The notes: generated by a model not told the origin, from the letters alone. Positions 17,725 through 26,375 are shown, counted from the stretch's first letter. The stretch is 59,979 nt of DNA from Bacteroidales bacterium UBA1797 (GCA_002319885.1 DCFT01000028.1:9779-69757); one strand, 5' to 3'. Made by a program: numbers and translations.

Positions 17725-19128
17725 ATGAGACACAAACATATAAATACTCTGGGATATGTTATTTTTCTCTCTATAGTTGCCGCAATAGGAGGATTCTTAT
17801 TTGGTTACGATGCTGCAGTCATTTCGGGTACTATAAAACTTGTCACAGTCCAGTTTGGTTTAGACACTATTAATCAAGGTTGGTATGTCGGATGTGCATT
17901 GGCTGGTTCAATATTTGGTGTACTGGTTGCCGGCATATTAAGCGATGCCATCGGCCGGAAAAAAACACTGATGATAGCTGCAGTACTTTTTACCTCCTCC
18001 GGCGTAGGTTGTGCTATCTCAGGAGGATTTGCAGAACTGGTTATCTGCCGGATTGTCGGGGGCATAGGAATTGGAGTTGTCTCCATCATTTCTCCATTGT
18101 ACATTTCTGAAGTATCAATCACGCAATACCGGGGACGATTAGTTTCTCTGTATCAGTTGGCGATAACCATCGGATTCCTTGGTGCTTACTTAGTTAATTA
18201 TCAACTTTTAAATATTGCAAAAGCCGGTAGTCCGGGTGATGGTCTGATTGGAAAAATATTTGTTAATGAATATTGGCGAGGCATGTTGGGTATGTCAGCT
18301 TTACCATCTTTATTATTCCTGTTAATAATATTTTCTATCCCTGAAAGTCCACGCTGGCTCATTTTAAAACATCAGCCTGAACGTGCATTTCCCATTTTAA
18401 CCAGGATTTATAAAAATGACGCTTTTGCACGTATACAAATAAATGAAACTCAACAGGTCCTGCACCAAGGAAAACAAAACGAATGGACATTTCTTATGAA
18501 ACCAGGTATCCGGAAAGCTGTTCTTATAGGTGCGGCAATTGCAATTCTGGGGCAGTTCATGGGTGTGAACGCCGTTTTGTATTATGGTCCAACGATTTTT
18601 ATGGATAACGGACTGTCAAGCGGCGACTCTCTTTTCTACCAGGTGTTAGTGGGGTTGGTGAATGCCATAACTACAGTGATAGCACTTATTATTATTGATA
18701 AAGTAGGTCGTAAAAAGTTAGTCTATTGGGGAGTTTCCGGAATGATAATTTCACTGGTATTGATCGGACTTTATTTTTTGTTAGGTAAAACATTGGGAAT
18801 ACCTTCGGGTTTCTTACTCGCTTTATTCTTATTATATATATTCTGCTGTGCGATATCGATTTGCGCAGTGATATTTGTCCTGCTCTCTGAAATGTTTCCA
18901 ATAGAAGTCCGGGGGTTGGCTATGTCAATTGCAGGATTCTCCCTGTGGCTAGGCACCTACCTTATAGGTCAACTAACTCCATGGTTATTAGAAAATCTTT
19001 CACCAATGGGCACTTTCTTTCTGTTTGCAGTAGTTTGTATCCCATATATGTTAATAGTGTGGAAATTAATCCCCGAAACAGCTGGGAAATCACTGGAAGA
19101 AATTGAACGATTCTGGATAAAAGACTAA
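17725..19128 (+). CDS. Sugar porter family MFS transporter (XylE/GLUT-like)
   Basis: This 467-residue inner-membrane protein has 12 predicted segments and all sugar porter hallmarks: AAIGGFLFGYDAAVISG at TM1, SDAIGRKKTL in loop 2-3, SEVSITQYRGRLVSLYQL, FSIPESPRWL before the central loop, GQFMGVNAVLYYGP in TM7 (QQ is replaced by Q-F-M-G), DKVGRKKL, SEMFPIEVRG, and PETAGKSLEEIE at the C-terminus. It imports a hexose or pentose by proton symport or facilitated diffusion. It follows the epimerase gene by 92 bases and ends the locus. A second permease beside the FHS-like one suggests that two different sugars are released from the glycan (inference). Confidence 0.9.
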   Translation: MRHKHINTLGYVIFLSIVAAIGGFLFGYDAAVISGTIKLVTVQFGLDTINQGWYVGCALAGSIFGVLVAGILSDAIGRKKTLMIAAVLFTSSGVGCAISGGFAELVICRIVGGIGIGVVSIISPLYISEVSITQYRGRLVSLYQLAITIGFLGAYLVNYQLLNIAKAGSPGDGLIGKIFVNEYWRGMLGMSALPSLLFLLIIFSIPESPRWLILKHQPERAFPILTRIYKNDAFARIQINETQQVLHQGKQNEWTFLMKPGIRKAVLIGAAIAILGQFMGVNAVLYYGPTIFMDNGLSSGDSLFYQVLVGLVNAITTVIALIIIDKVGRKKLVYWGVSGMIISLVLIGLYFLLGKTLGIPSGFLLALFLLYIFCCAISICAVIFVLLSEMFPIEVRGLAMSIAGFSLWLGTYLIGQLTPWLLENLSPMGTFFLFAVVCIPYMLIVWKLIPETAGKSLEEIERFWIKD

Positions 19129-19139
19129 TGCGACTGTAA

Positions 19140-19406
19140 GGGAGCAGTTCCATTCTGCCATTTCCCGGCAGCAGTTATATGAATGACTTCACTACATATA
19201 GCAGGAATTTCCATGTGATTGCCCGGGCCGATAGTCTCTTCAGGAATGACATTGTTGATTTGAATAAATTTTTTGTGCGTAATCAACAGGGTTCCATTCT
19301 GTCATTAAGCTCTATTATGAGTTTTCATAATACCGGTTTTATTCGTCTTAATAATCCATCTCATCAATGGAAAGCGGGAACCCGCCGATCTCAAGGAAAA
19401 ATATAA
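19140..19406 (+). pseudogene. Relic of an AcrB-type RND efflux transporter
   Basis: The frame has no intact gene but encodes a recognisable slice of the RND periplasmic porter domain: SSYMNDFTTYSRNFHVIARAD, SLFRNDIVDLNKFFVRNQQG and SILSLSSIMSFHNTGF. Bacteroidota AcrB homologues have YVNDF...GR.YRV..QAD..FR....DI...YVRN..G..VP.SS at this place (about residue 760 of a 1040-residue protein, from memory). A stop codon (19137-19139) precedes it. After residue FHNTGF the similarity is lost, and the frame ends at 19406. The rest of the pump, and its MFP and outer-membrane partners, are absent. It is best read as a leftover of a deleted or rearranged operon just past the end of the utilisation locus. 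Confidence 0.65.
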
Positions 19407-19774
19407 GCTGTCCCTCATAAATATGGAACCAAAGGACCAAAAAGATAAATTATTGAATATTCAATTAGTTTAACCCTAGGTTCTGCTTTATACTGTGAAA
19501 AGAGGCAGTAATTTCGGTGACTGTTTTAACCTGCTTTAGAATATCAGAAGTACCTGGAGACAAGAGTATTTAGAATAAATTTGCATTAATTTTAAATACT
19601 TGATAATTATTGTCTATTGTATTCATCCTTAATTAAAGTCACTTTGGTTGAATAAATCAATAAATTCAAACAAAATGATAAAAGATTTTCAACTTTAATA
19701 TGATTCTTAAACCTTCTTAAAAAATATTTACTATTTTTGGTCAGGAAATCGTTTGCCAAAACAACAATTTGCAC
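19407..19774. other. Intergenic region, nothing recognised
   Basis: These bases between the RND relic and the LytTR regulator are AT-rich, with no coding signal I can support. The upstream part may hold further decayed RND sequence. The downstream part (from about 19570) should contain the promoter of the regulator group, but no consensus box is clear. Confidence 0.4.
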
Positions 19775-20482
19775 ATGAATTGCATTATAGTTGACGATGA
19801 TATTTTAACCTGCAAAATCCTGGAAGGGTATGTCAGCAAGTCTACCTCTCTTAATCTGATTGGTACTTTCAGTGATTCGCTCGCTGCAAGGAATGTTCTG
19901 ACACAAAGGCAGGATATTGATTTGGTCATCCTCGATATCCAGATGCCGGAAATGAACGGATTTGATTTTATCCGCAGTCTTGATTTTCCTCCTAATATAA
20001 TAATAGTATCATCGGCGGAGGAATTTGCTTTAAAAGCTTTCGACTTTAATGTTGTTGATTATCTTCTTAAGCCTGTTACATACGGACGTTTCTGTAAAGC
20101 CATTGATAAGACAATCAGGTATTTTGCACGCAAAGAAGTAATTCCCAGTGGTGATGAGGAAATATTTATTAAAAAGGGCTCATCGCTGGTTAAACTGAAA
20201 CTCACGGAGATAATATATATTGAAGCTCTTGAAAATTATGTAACCCTGAACACAAATGATGACCGGTTTACAATTCATTTCACAATGAAAGCCATTGAAA
20301 ACCAATTGCCTTCAGGGGTCTTTATAAGAGTTCACAGATCATTCATTATTAACAAGAGTATGATCCAGACCATTAAAGAGAATACACTCGATCTTATTGT
20401 CGGTGGTTCTGTCAAAAGCATTCCGGTCGGGAAGTCATTCAGAGACTCATTGCTGAACGACATAAATGTGATGGCCAGATAA
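19775..20482 (+). CDS. LytTR-family response regulator
   Basis: This 235-residue protein uses the ATG at 19775. A TTG six bases earlier is less likely, since MNCIIVDDD is the usual receiver start. The receiver domain (about 1-118) has the acidic pair DDD, the phosphoacceptor Asp in LVILDIQMPEMNG, Ser in IIVSSAEEFAL, and Lys in YLLKPVTYGRF. The LytTR DNA-binding domain (about 138-235) has IFIKKGSSLVKLKLTEIIYIEALENYVTL, FTIHFTMKAIENQLP and FIRVHRSFIINKSMI. This is the standard Bacteroidota AlgR/LytR type. The cognate LytS/YehU-like histidine kinase is not adjacent, which is unusual. The next gene starts 15 bases downstream, so the regulator is co-transcribed with an aminotransferase and may control that group. 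Confidence 0.93.
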   Translation: MNCIIVDDDILTCKILEGYVSKSTSLNLIGTFSDSLAARNVLTQRQDIDLVILDIQMPEMNGFDFIRSLDFPPNIIIVSSAEEFALKAFDFNVVDYLLKPVTYGRFCKAIDKTIRYFARKEVIPSGDEEIFIKKGSSLVKLKLTEIIYIEALENYVTLNTNDDRFTIHFTMKAIENQLPSGVFIRVHRSFIINKSMIQTIKENTLDLIVGGSVKSIPVGKSFRDSLLNDINVMAR

Positions 20483-20497
20483 TCACAAAATTTTCGC

Positions 20498-21703
20498 ATG
20501 CTTACTAATCGTCAACTGTTCCTGCAACACCTGGGACAAACCTCGTCAGCACCAATGATGCTTGAAATTGTCAGCGCTAAGGGTATCTATATGTATGGTC
20601 CGTCAGGTGAAAGATATATGGATCTTATTTCGGGCGTGTCAGTAAGCAATACAGGGCATGGTCATCCCAGAGTTGTAGAAGCCGTCAGAAACCAGGTAGA
20701 TCTGTATATGCATCTGATGGTGTATGGTGAGATTATACAGAGTCCACAGGTTAAATACGCAGAACGTCTGACAGAATTTTTACCTCCTGACCTGAGCTCA
20801 TGCTATTTTGTAAATTCTGGCAGTGAAGCTGTTGAGGGAGGATTAAAACTCGCAAAAAGATTCACAGGGAGGAGCAGGATTATTTCATTCAAAAATTGCT
20901 ATCACGGAAGTACTCACGGGGCATTGAGTCTACAGGGAAGTGAATTATATAAGAATGCATTCAGACCTCTTCTTCCGGATACTTTCCAGGTGGATTTCAA
21001 TAATGTAAAATCGCTGGATTTTATCGACAGCAAAACTGCGTGCGTGATTGTTGAACCGGTACAGGGTGAGGCAGGTATCATTTATCCTGAGAATGATTTC
21101 CTGTTAAAACTCCGGGAAAGATGTACTCTCACAGGAACGTTACTTATTTTTGATGAGATACAGACCGGTTTTGGCAGGTTGGGTCATATGTTCGCGATTA
21201 ACAGATTCGGAGTTGTACCCGATATCCTTCTGCTGGCAAAAGCACTTGGAGGCGGGATGCCTTTAGGTGCATTCATTTCTTCAACAGAGATTATGTCAGC
21301 TCTTGTCAGCAACCCTCCACTTGGTCATATCAGCACATTCGGAGGACATCCGGTTTGCTGTGCAGCAGGCCTGGCTGCGTTGAATGTAATTGTTGATGAG
21401 AAACTGGCTGAGAATTGCAACCCGAAATCAGATTTGTTTAAAAATGAGCTTTCACACAAGTTGATCTCTGAAGTGAGGGGAGAAGGACTATTAATGGCAG
21501 TTAAGCTTAGCAATAAGGCATATATCCCATACGTAATCAGCCATGCTCCGGAACTTGGATTGGTTCTTGATTATTTTCTTTTCTGCGACAATGCCTTCAG
21601 AATAGCACCCCCGTTAATTATTACTGAAGCCGAGATTGCTGAGGCATGCGGGTTATTGAAGAAACTACTCGATGATGCGGAAAAAAACGTTAAGATCAGA
21701 TGA
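20498..21703 (+). CDS. Class III PLP-dependent aminotransferase (acetylornithine/ornithine type)
   Basis: This 401-residue cytoplasmic fold-type I aminotransferase shows GERYMDLISGVSVSNTGHGHPRVV, the PLP phosphate-binding NSGSEAVEGGLKLAKRFTG, FKNCYHGSTHGALSL, EPVQGEAGI, IFDEIQTGFGRLG with the pyridine-nitrogen Asp, and LAKALGGGMPLGAF with the Schiff-base Lys. The subgroup (acetylornithine, 4-aminobutyrate, lysine or another omega-amine substrate) cannot be fixed from motifs. No arginine biosynthesis genes are nearby, so argD is not assumed. It lies 15 bases after the LytTR regulator gene and overlaps the next gene by four bases (ATGA), so translation is probably coupled. Confidence 0.88.
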   Translation: MLTNRQLFLQHLGQTSSAPMMLEIVSAKGIYMYGPSGERYMDLISGVSVSNTGHGHPRVVEAVRNQVDLYMHLMVYGEIIQSPQVKYAERLTEFLPPDLSSCYFVNSGSEAVEGGLKLAKRFTGRSRIISFKNCYHGSTHGALSLQGSELYKNAFRPLLPDTFQVDFNNVKSLDFIDSKTACVIVEPVQGEAGIIYPENDFLLKLRERCTLTGTLLIFDEIQTGFGRLGHMFAINRFGVVPDILLLAKALGGGMPLGAFISSTEIMSALVSNPPLGHISTFGGHPVCCAAGLAALNVIVDEKLAENCNPKSDLFKNELSHKLISEVRGEGLLMAVKLSNKAYIPYVISHAPELGLVLDYFLFCDNAFRIAPPLIITEAEIAEACGLLKKLLDDAEKNVKIR

Positions 21704-22527
21704 AAATATTCAGCATATACCTTATATTTTTCTTTTTAATATCTACCGGAACCGGGAAAAGTCAGATTCCTGTAACAGATACATCGCAGAGGCTGGAAGG
21801 GCTTTTTGACAGGCTGATTGATAATTATGTCGATACTGACAGGGTAAGGATAAATGATTCGATTCGGCTGATCATCGATGATTATGTGAAATCTGATTCG
21901 GTTTTTACCTTCAGGTTCACAAACCTGAGGTACCTCGGTCAGATTGTTTCGCCTGATTCTTCCATGATGATAATTACATGGAATCTTGTCTTAGAGGATG
22001 AACCAGGGAAGTATTTTTGTTATTTCATAAGGAAACAGGGTGCCGGTAACCCAAATAAAATATACAGGTTATCTGTTAGTTATAACGAAAAACCTGTCGA
22101 AACAGATACTATATATACAGAATCTAACTGGTATGGAGCATTATATTATGATCTGAGACCTTTTAACATTGATAATAAACAATGCTGGATACTTCTGGGT
22201 ATTGATTACAGCAACACAGATATAAGCAGTAAAATCATTGAAGTACTGAGTTTTAAGCCTGATGATTCAATAGTTTTTGGCAGGAAATGGTTCGAGTCGG
22301 GAGGAAAGAAAAAATACCGTGCAGTCTTTGAATATGCATCAAATGCAATGATGTCATTACGTTTCCGATCCGATAGTTCCATCGTTTTTGATCATCTGGT
22401 GCCATTTTCCTCCTCCCATAAAGATCAGCATCAGTATTACGGGCCTGATTATTCCTTTGATGCCTATAATTTTGAAAACGGCTTATGGAAACTGGTTCTG
22501 AATGTAGATGTCAGGAATGACGAATAG
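21700..22527 (+). CDS. Exported protein of unknown function
   Basis: This 275-residue protein has a signal peptide (MKIFSIYLIFFFLISTGTGKSQ). I do not recognise a family. It is rich in Asp, Ser, Tyr and aromatic beta-strand patterns (MMIITWNLVLEDEPGKYFCYFI; WYGALYYDLRPFNIDNKQCWILLGIDY; SFDAYNFENGLWKLVLNVDV), which suggests an all-beta periplasmic or outer-membrane-associated protein. It has no lipobox Cys near the signal and no sorting domain. Its start overlaps the aminotransferase stop by four bases. Similar exported proteins next to aminotransferases seem to be conserved in Bacteroidales, but this is an impression, not a search result. Confidence 0.72.
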   Translation: MKIFSIYLIFFFLISTGTGKSQIPVTDTSQRLEGLFDRLIDNYVDTDRVRINDSIRLIIDDYVKSDSVFTFRFTNLRYLGQIVSPDSSMMIITWNLVLEDEPGKYFCYFIRKQGAGNPNKIYRLSVSYNEKPVETDTIYTESNWYGALYYDLRPFNIDNKQCWILLGIDYSNTDISSKIIEVLSFKPDDSIVFGRKWFESGGKKKYRAVFEYASNAMMSLRFRSDSSIVFDHLVPFSSSHKDQHQYYGPDYSFDAYNFENGLWKLVLNVDVRNDE

Positions 22528-22553
22528 AAAAAAAATAGTAATTTCACGACAGT

Positions 22554-23072
22554 ATGCCAAAAAACACCCGAACACACCTTTATTGCTACGACGATCACAG
22601 GGGATTTTCTGAGGATGTCAGGAAAAGGTTTAGCGACGTTTCAAGATATACAGTCGTATCTTTCCCAACCAGGGAGGAACTCCTCCATCAGCTTATTGAA
22701 GAAAAAGAACATACTTTCTGCAAAGTGGCAATACTTAATCTGTACGATACAAAAGAACAATTTGAAACTATCGATCAGCTTATCCGTGAAATAAAAAGCA
22801 TTGATGTGCGGACAGGTCTTATATTATTGGGGTCACCTGACAGGATGGAGATGATCAGGAAAACCCTTAAGTTCAACATAGATGCATACATTCCTAAAAA
22901 TACAAATTCAATACTCCGGATTCACAATGCCGTCAAAAAGCTGATAAGCGAACATAGTATCAACATCTTCAGGCGAAAAAGAAATATTTCAGTCTACGTT
23001 CTGCTGGGCTTTCTTCTGCTCTCTTTGTTATTTGTCCTGTTTGCCTATTTCCAGCTGCCGCAGTATTTTTAA
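22554..23072 (+). CDS. Receiver-like protein with C-terminal membrane anchor
   Basis: This 172-residue protein has two parts. Residues about 6-135 follow the alternating beta/alpha pattern of a response-regulator receiver: HLYCYDDHRGF with an acidic pair (Asp13, Asp14), CKVAILNLYD at the beta-3 strand, RTGLILLGSPD at beta-4, and DAYIPKNTN with Lys115 at beta-5. The position expected for the phosphoacceptor Asp is Asn62, so phosphorylation is unlikely. Residues about 146-168 are a single hydrophobic helix after a basic stretch (FRRKRN), so the receiver part should face the cytoplasm. It ends QYF shortly after. It is the last gene of the LytTR/aminotransferase group (26 bases after the previous stop). 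The function is unknown; a docking or sensing role toward the LytTR protein is speculation. Confidence 0.72.
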   Translation: MPKNTRTHLYCYDDHRGFSEDVRKRFSDVSRYTVVSFPTREELLHQLIEEKEHTFCKVAILNLYDTKEQFETIDQLIREIKSIDVRTGLILLGSPDRMEMIRKTLKFNIDAYIPKNTNSILRIHNAVKKLISEHSINIFRRKRNISVYVLLGFLLLSLLFVLFAYFQLPQYF

Positions 23073-23114
23073 TCATAAAAAAGCATTATAAACAAGTGGT
23101 TTCGGGCTATTGCA

Positions 23115-23131
23115 AAAGTCCTTTTTAACCA
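23115..23131. repeat. Copy of a dispersed intergenic repeat
   Basis: The 17-base string AAAGTCCTTTTTAACCA occurs here and again at 26123-26139, and the similarity extends a few bases upstream (GGCTATT here, GAGCTATT there). Both copies lie between genes. It appears to be the edge of the repeat family described at 26123-26300. Confidence 0.5.
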
Positions 23132-23304
23132 ACTTCATCGTGATAATGAAGTGGGATACTTATTCTTTTAAAAAAGGAAGAGAGAATTGGAAATTACATG
23201 TTTGATTATAATGCCGGTGTGACTATTTGTCAGTTGAAAACTTACGGCACACCTTTTGAAAGTATTCGGCAGATTATTCATGTTAAACTATAAAACTTTA
23301 AGAT

Positions 23305-25350
23305 ATGGAAACCGGAAAGATTGGAGTAACAACTGAGAACATTTTCCCGATAATAAAAAAATTCCTTTATTCTGATCATGAGATTTTCCTCCGTGAACTT
23401 ATTTCAAATGCTGTTGATGCTACGCAGAAGTTGAAGACTATGGCTGCTGCAGGAGATTTTAAAGGAGAAATTGGCGATACAACAATACATGTGTCTGTTG
23501 ATAAAAAGAAGAAAACAATTAAGGTCAGTGACAGAGGAATTGGAATGACCAAGGATGAGGTAGATAAATATCTTAATCAGATTGCTTTCTCAAGTGCTAA
23601 CGACTTCCTCGATAAATATAAGGATCAGTCGAGTGCAATAATCGGTCATTTCGGTCTTGGATTTTATTCTTCATTCATGGTATCTGATAAGGTTGAAGTA
23701 ATTTCCAAATCATATCAGGAAGGAGCACAGGCAGTTAAATGGACTTGCGACGGAAGTCCTGAATTTTCTATCGATGATGTTGAAAAGGTGGATATTGGCA
23801 CTGATGTTATATTATATATTGATAAAGAGTCAAAAGATTTTCTTGAAGATGGGAAAGTTGAACAACTGCTTAAAAAATATTGTAAGTTTCTGCCGGTTGA
23901 AATTGCATTCGGAAAGGAAACAGAATGGAAAGACGGAAAGTCGGTTGAGACAGGCAAAGACAAAATAATCAACAACACCAAACCTGCCTGGACTCTTAAA
24001 CCAGCAGATCTGAAAGAGGAGGATTACCTTAAATTTTACAGGGAGCTTTATCCGATGGGTGAGGATCCATTGTTTTATATTCACCTGAATGTTGATTACC
24101 CGTTCAAACTTACCGGAATCCTTTACTTTCCTAAGATAAAAAGCAATATTGAGATACAGAAGAATAAGATACAACTCTATTGCAACCAGGTGTTTGTTAC
24201 GGATTCCGTAGAGGGCATTGTACCTGAATTTCTGACGCTCCTGCACGGAGTCATCGATTCACCTGATATTCCGCTCAACGTGTCAAGAAGTTATCTGCAA
24301 AGCGACTCTAATGTGAAGAAGATATCGAGTCATATAACTAAAAAGGTTGCTGACAGGCTAAATGAGATATTTAAAAATAACCGGGAAGAGTTTGAAAAAA
24401 AGTGGGATAATCTTAAACTGTTTATAGAATACGGTATGATTACCGAGGAGAAGTTCTATGAAAAAGCCTCAAAGTTCGCTCTCCTGAAGAACACTGAAGA
24501 TAAGTACTTTACATTTGAGGAATATGAAAAGCTGATAAAGGAGAAGCAGACAGATAAAAATAATACACTTATCTATTTGTATTCAACGAACAAGACGGAT
24601 CAGTTCACATATATCGACAAAGCCAGAAGCAAGGGTTATGATGTTTTACTCCTCGACGGTCAGCTCGACGTTCATATGATAAATCAGCTTGAAACCAAAC
24701 TGAAAGATACAAGATTCGTAAGAGTAGATTCCGACGTTGTCGACAAACTCATTCTTAAAGATGAAACACGGGAGTCAAAATTATCAGAAGAACAGAAAGA
24801 GGATCTTAAGAGTGTCTTTAATATCAAGGTGAAATCCAAAGAGATCTTTAATGTTGTATTTGAAACACTTGACGAGAATGAGGCTCCGGTCATTATTACC
24901 CAGTCGGAATTTATGCGCCGTATGAAGGATATGTCGGCTATGGGTGGAGGAATGAATTTTTATGGTGAGTTACCCGATAGCTATAATCTGGTGGTAAATC
25001 CTAACAATCATATTGTCAGTAGGATATCTGAAGATCTTCAGAATCAGGAAGGAGCCAGACTCACAGAAAATAATGTTGAGCGAAAACGTATAAAGGAAGA
25101 AATTGCCTTTATGGAACAGGATCACAAGAAGAAAAAAGCAGAAGAGATCAGCCAGGTTGAAAAAGATGATCTTGAAAAGTTGCGTAAGGAGCTTACAACT
25201 GTTGAAAATACCAGAAAAGATATTCTGGAGACATACGGGAACGGCAATAAACTTGTAAAACAACTTATCGATCTCGCATTGCTGGCTAACAATATGCTGA
25301 GAGGGGAAGAGCTCAGTACTTTTGTGAAGCGGAGTGTGGAGCTTCTTTAA
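23305..25350 (+). CDS. htpG: Molecular chaperone HtpG (Hsp90)
   Basis: This 681-residue cytoplasmic ATP-dependent chaperone refolds and remodels client proteins. The N-terminal GHKL ATPase domain has FLRELISNAVDATQKL with the catalytic Glu and Asn, KVSDRGIGMTKDEV, and GHFGLGFYSSFMVSDKVEV. The middle domain has LNVSRSYLQSDSNVKKIS with the ATP-contacting Arg. The C-terminal dimerisation domain ends ELSTFVKRSVELL. The size is slightly longer than in Escherichia coli, as is typical for Bacteroidota, and it contains a Lys/Glu-rich linker. It is monocistronic: about 230 bases separate it from the group upstream and it converges with the next gene. No heat-shock operator is recognised. Confidence 0.97.
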   Translation: METGKIGVTTENIFPIIKKFLYSDHEIFLRELISNAVDATQKLKTMAAAGDFKGEIGDTTIHVSVDKKKKTIKVSDRGIGMTKDEVDKYLNQIAFSSANDFLDKYKDQSSAIIGHFGLGFYSSFMVSDKVEVISKSYQEGAQAVKWTCDGSPEFSIDDVEKVDIGTDVILYIDKESKDFLEDGKVEQLLKKYCKFLPVEIAFGKETEWKDGKSVETGKDKIINNTKPAWTLKPADLKEEDYLKFYRELYPMGEDPLFYIHLNVDYPFKLTGILYFPKIKSNIEIQKNKIQLYCNQVFVTDSVEGIVPEFLTLLHGVIDSPDIPLNVSRSYLQSDSNVKKISSHITKKVADRLNEIFKNNREEFEKKWDNLKLFIEYGMITEEKFYEKASKFALLKNTEDKYFTFEEYEKLIKEKQTDKNNTLIYLYSTNKTDQFTYIDKARSKGYDVLLLDGQLDVHMINQLETKLKDTRFVRVDSDVVDKLILKDETRESKLSEEQKEDLKSVFNIKVKSKEIFNVVFETLDENEAPVIITQSEFMRRMKDMSAMGGGMNFYGELPDSYNLVVNPNNHIVSRISEDLQNQEGARLTENNVERKRIKEEIAFMEQDHKKKKAEEISQVEKDDLEKLRKELTTVENTRKDILETYGNGNKLVKQLIDLALLANNMLRGEELSTFVKRSVELL

Positions 25351-25375
25351 TGGGTAGGCATTCTTGTCATTGCAT

Positions 25376-25468
25376 CTCAGTGCTCCTCTGTGCAACTCTG
25401 TGTAAGTTCTTTGTAAGTTCTTTGTAAGTTATTTGTATTTGGTTACACAAGAACCACAGAGTGCTGAG
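25376..25468. repeat. Inverted repeat enclosing an 11-bp tandem repeat between convergent genes
   Basis: CTCAGTGCTCCTCTGTG (25376-25392) pairs imperfectly with CACAGAGTGCTGAG (25455-25468). Between them GTAAGTTCTTT is repeated at 25402-25412 and 25413-25423, with a third copy carrying one change at 25424-25434. It sits between the convergent htpG and the small membrane protein gene, so it could act as a bidirectional transcription end. It also resembles the CTCTGTG-rich repeats elsewhere in the window. Confidence 0.5.
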
Positions 25469-25479
25469 CTAACAGATCA

Positions 25480-26001
25480 TCAGATTATCCCTGAAACCTC
25501 ATTTTTTACATAATCAATGGCAGCCCTTGTAGGCTCTATGTCAAGATCCATTATCTTTTCAAGGAGGCGTTTACTTAATAACAGTCCGGTTGAATCGGGT
25601 GGCAACTTTTCAACTTCGCTATTAATGATTTTGATCATATTTGAACGGGCATTTTTCACCACTGCCCAGGCTTGCTGACTCATATAGATCTGTTGGGACA
25701 GATTGTGCTCAAATTCGCTTCTGATTGCATTGAGAAGAGCTGAATGGAGCTGTGGTGCAGTCATATCGTGGGTACTTACCCTTACCAATAATGATTCAAG
25801 GGAGATCCTTTCGAGGAAAAGAACAATTCTTTCGTAGGCCTGAAGCTTTATGGGTGTTACCGTACGGCTGTTCTGAAGTATCAGTTCCTGTCTTCTCTTG
25901 TCCTGATCATTTTTTATCATATTTCTGAGGAGTGCCCATGCAGTGAAGAATACAATCAGTGCAGGAAGAGTAATTTTCAAAATGTCTGACAGAGTATCCA
26001 T
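25480..26001 (-). CDS. Small membrane protein of a conserved Bacteroidota family (DUF7935-like)
   Basis: This is a 173-residue protein if it starts at the ATG at 26001 (MDTLSDILKITLPALIVFF). The longer frame to 26055 adds 18 basic residues before the hydrophobic helix and is less likely. One transmembrane helix lies at about residues 8-28, followed by a cytoplasmic helical domain (NDQDKRRQELILQNSRTVTPIKLQAYERIVLFLERI; EFEHNLSQQIYMSQQAW). The layout, TM plus a four-helix tail with QAYERIVLFLERI, resembles a widespread uncharacterised Bacteroidota family, DUF7935 as I recall it. The function is unknown. It is monocistronic and convergent with htpG. Confidence 0.75.
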   Translation of the reverse strand: MDTLSDILKITLPALIVFFTAWALLRNMIKNDQDKRRQELILQNSRTVTPIKLQAYERIVLFLERISLESLLVRVSTHDMTAPQLHSALLNAIRSEFEHNLSQQIYMSQQAWAVVKNARSNMIKIINSEVEKLPPDSTGLLLSKRLLEKIMDLDIEPTRAAIDYVKNEVSGII

Positions 26002-26375
26002 TTTTCTGAATTTTAGATTTCTATACAAACTTAAGTTATTCTTTTTTATTTTCAACCATTATTATTCTTCTGCGAATCCGTTCTTTCGCGAATTTCACTG
26101 AATTTAATTTGGAGCTATTTAGAAAGTCCTTTTTAACCACAAAGGACGCAAAGTCCCCCTTGCAAAAATAATGGCGGGTAAAAAGGCACTAAGTACACAA
26201 AGTTAAAAGTCATCGGGATATTCTGACCCCTATACCAGAATAGCCGGCCTTTCTATTTTTTATAGTGGAGCCTCTTTGTGTTCTTTGTGATAATGCTTTA
26301 CTTTATTCGGTTTTTCAATTTTAGTTCATACTTTTATCGTATCTTTTTTAATGTGATTAATATACTTATAATAAT
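26002..26375. other. Intergenic region with dispersed repeat element
   Basis: This region lies between two divergently transcribed genes. From 26123 it carries the shared string AAAGTCCTTTTTAACCA. CACAAAGGACGCAAAG at 26138-26153 and CTTTGTGTTCTTTGTG at 26274-26289 are imperfect inverted copies of each other (13 of 16 bases pair as reverse complements), enclosing about 120 bases. No open frame is supported. Promoters of the flanking genes must lie here too but are not distinct. Confidence 0.5.
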
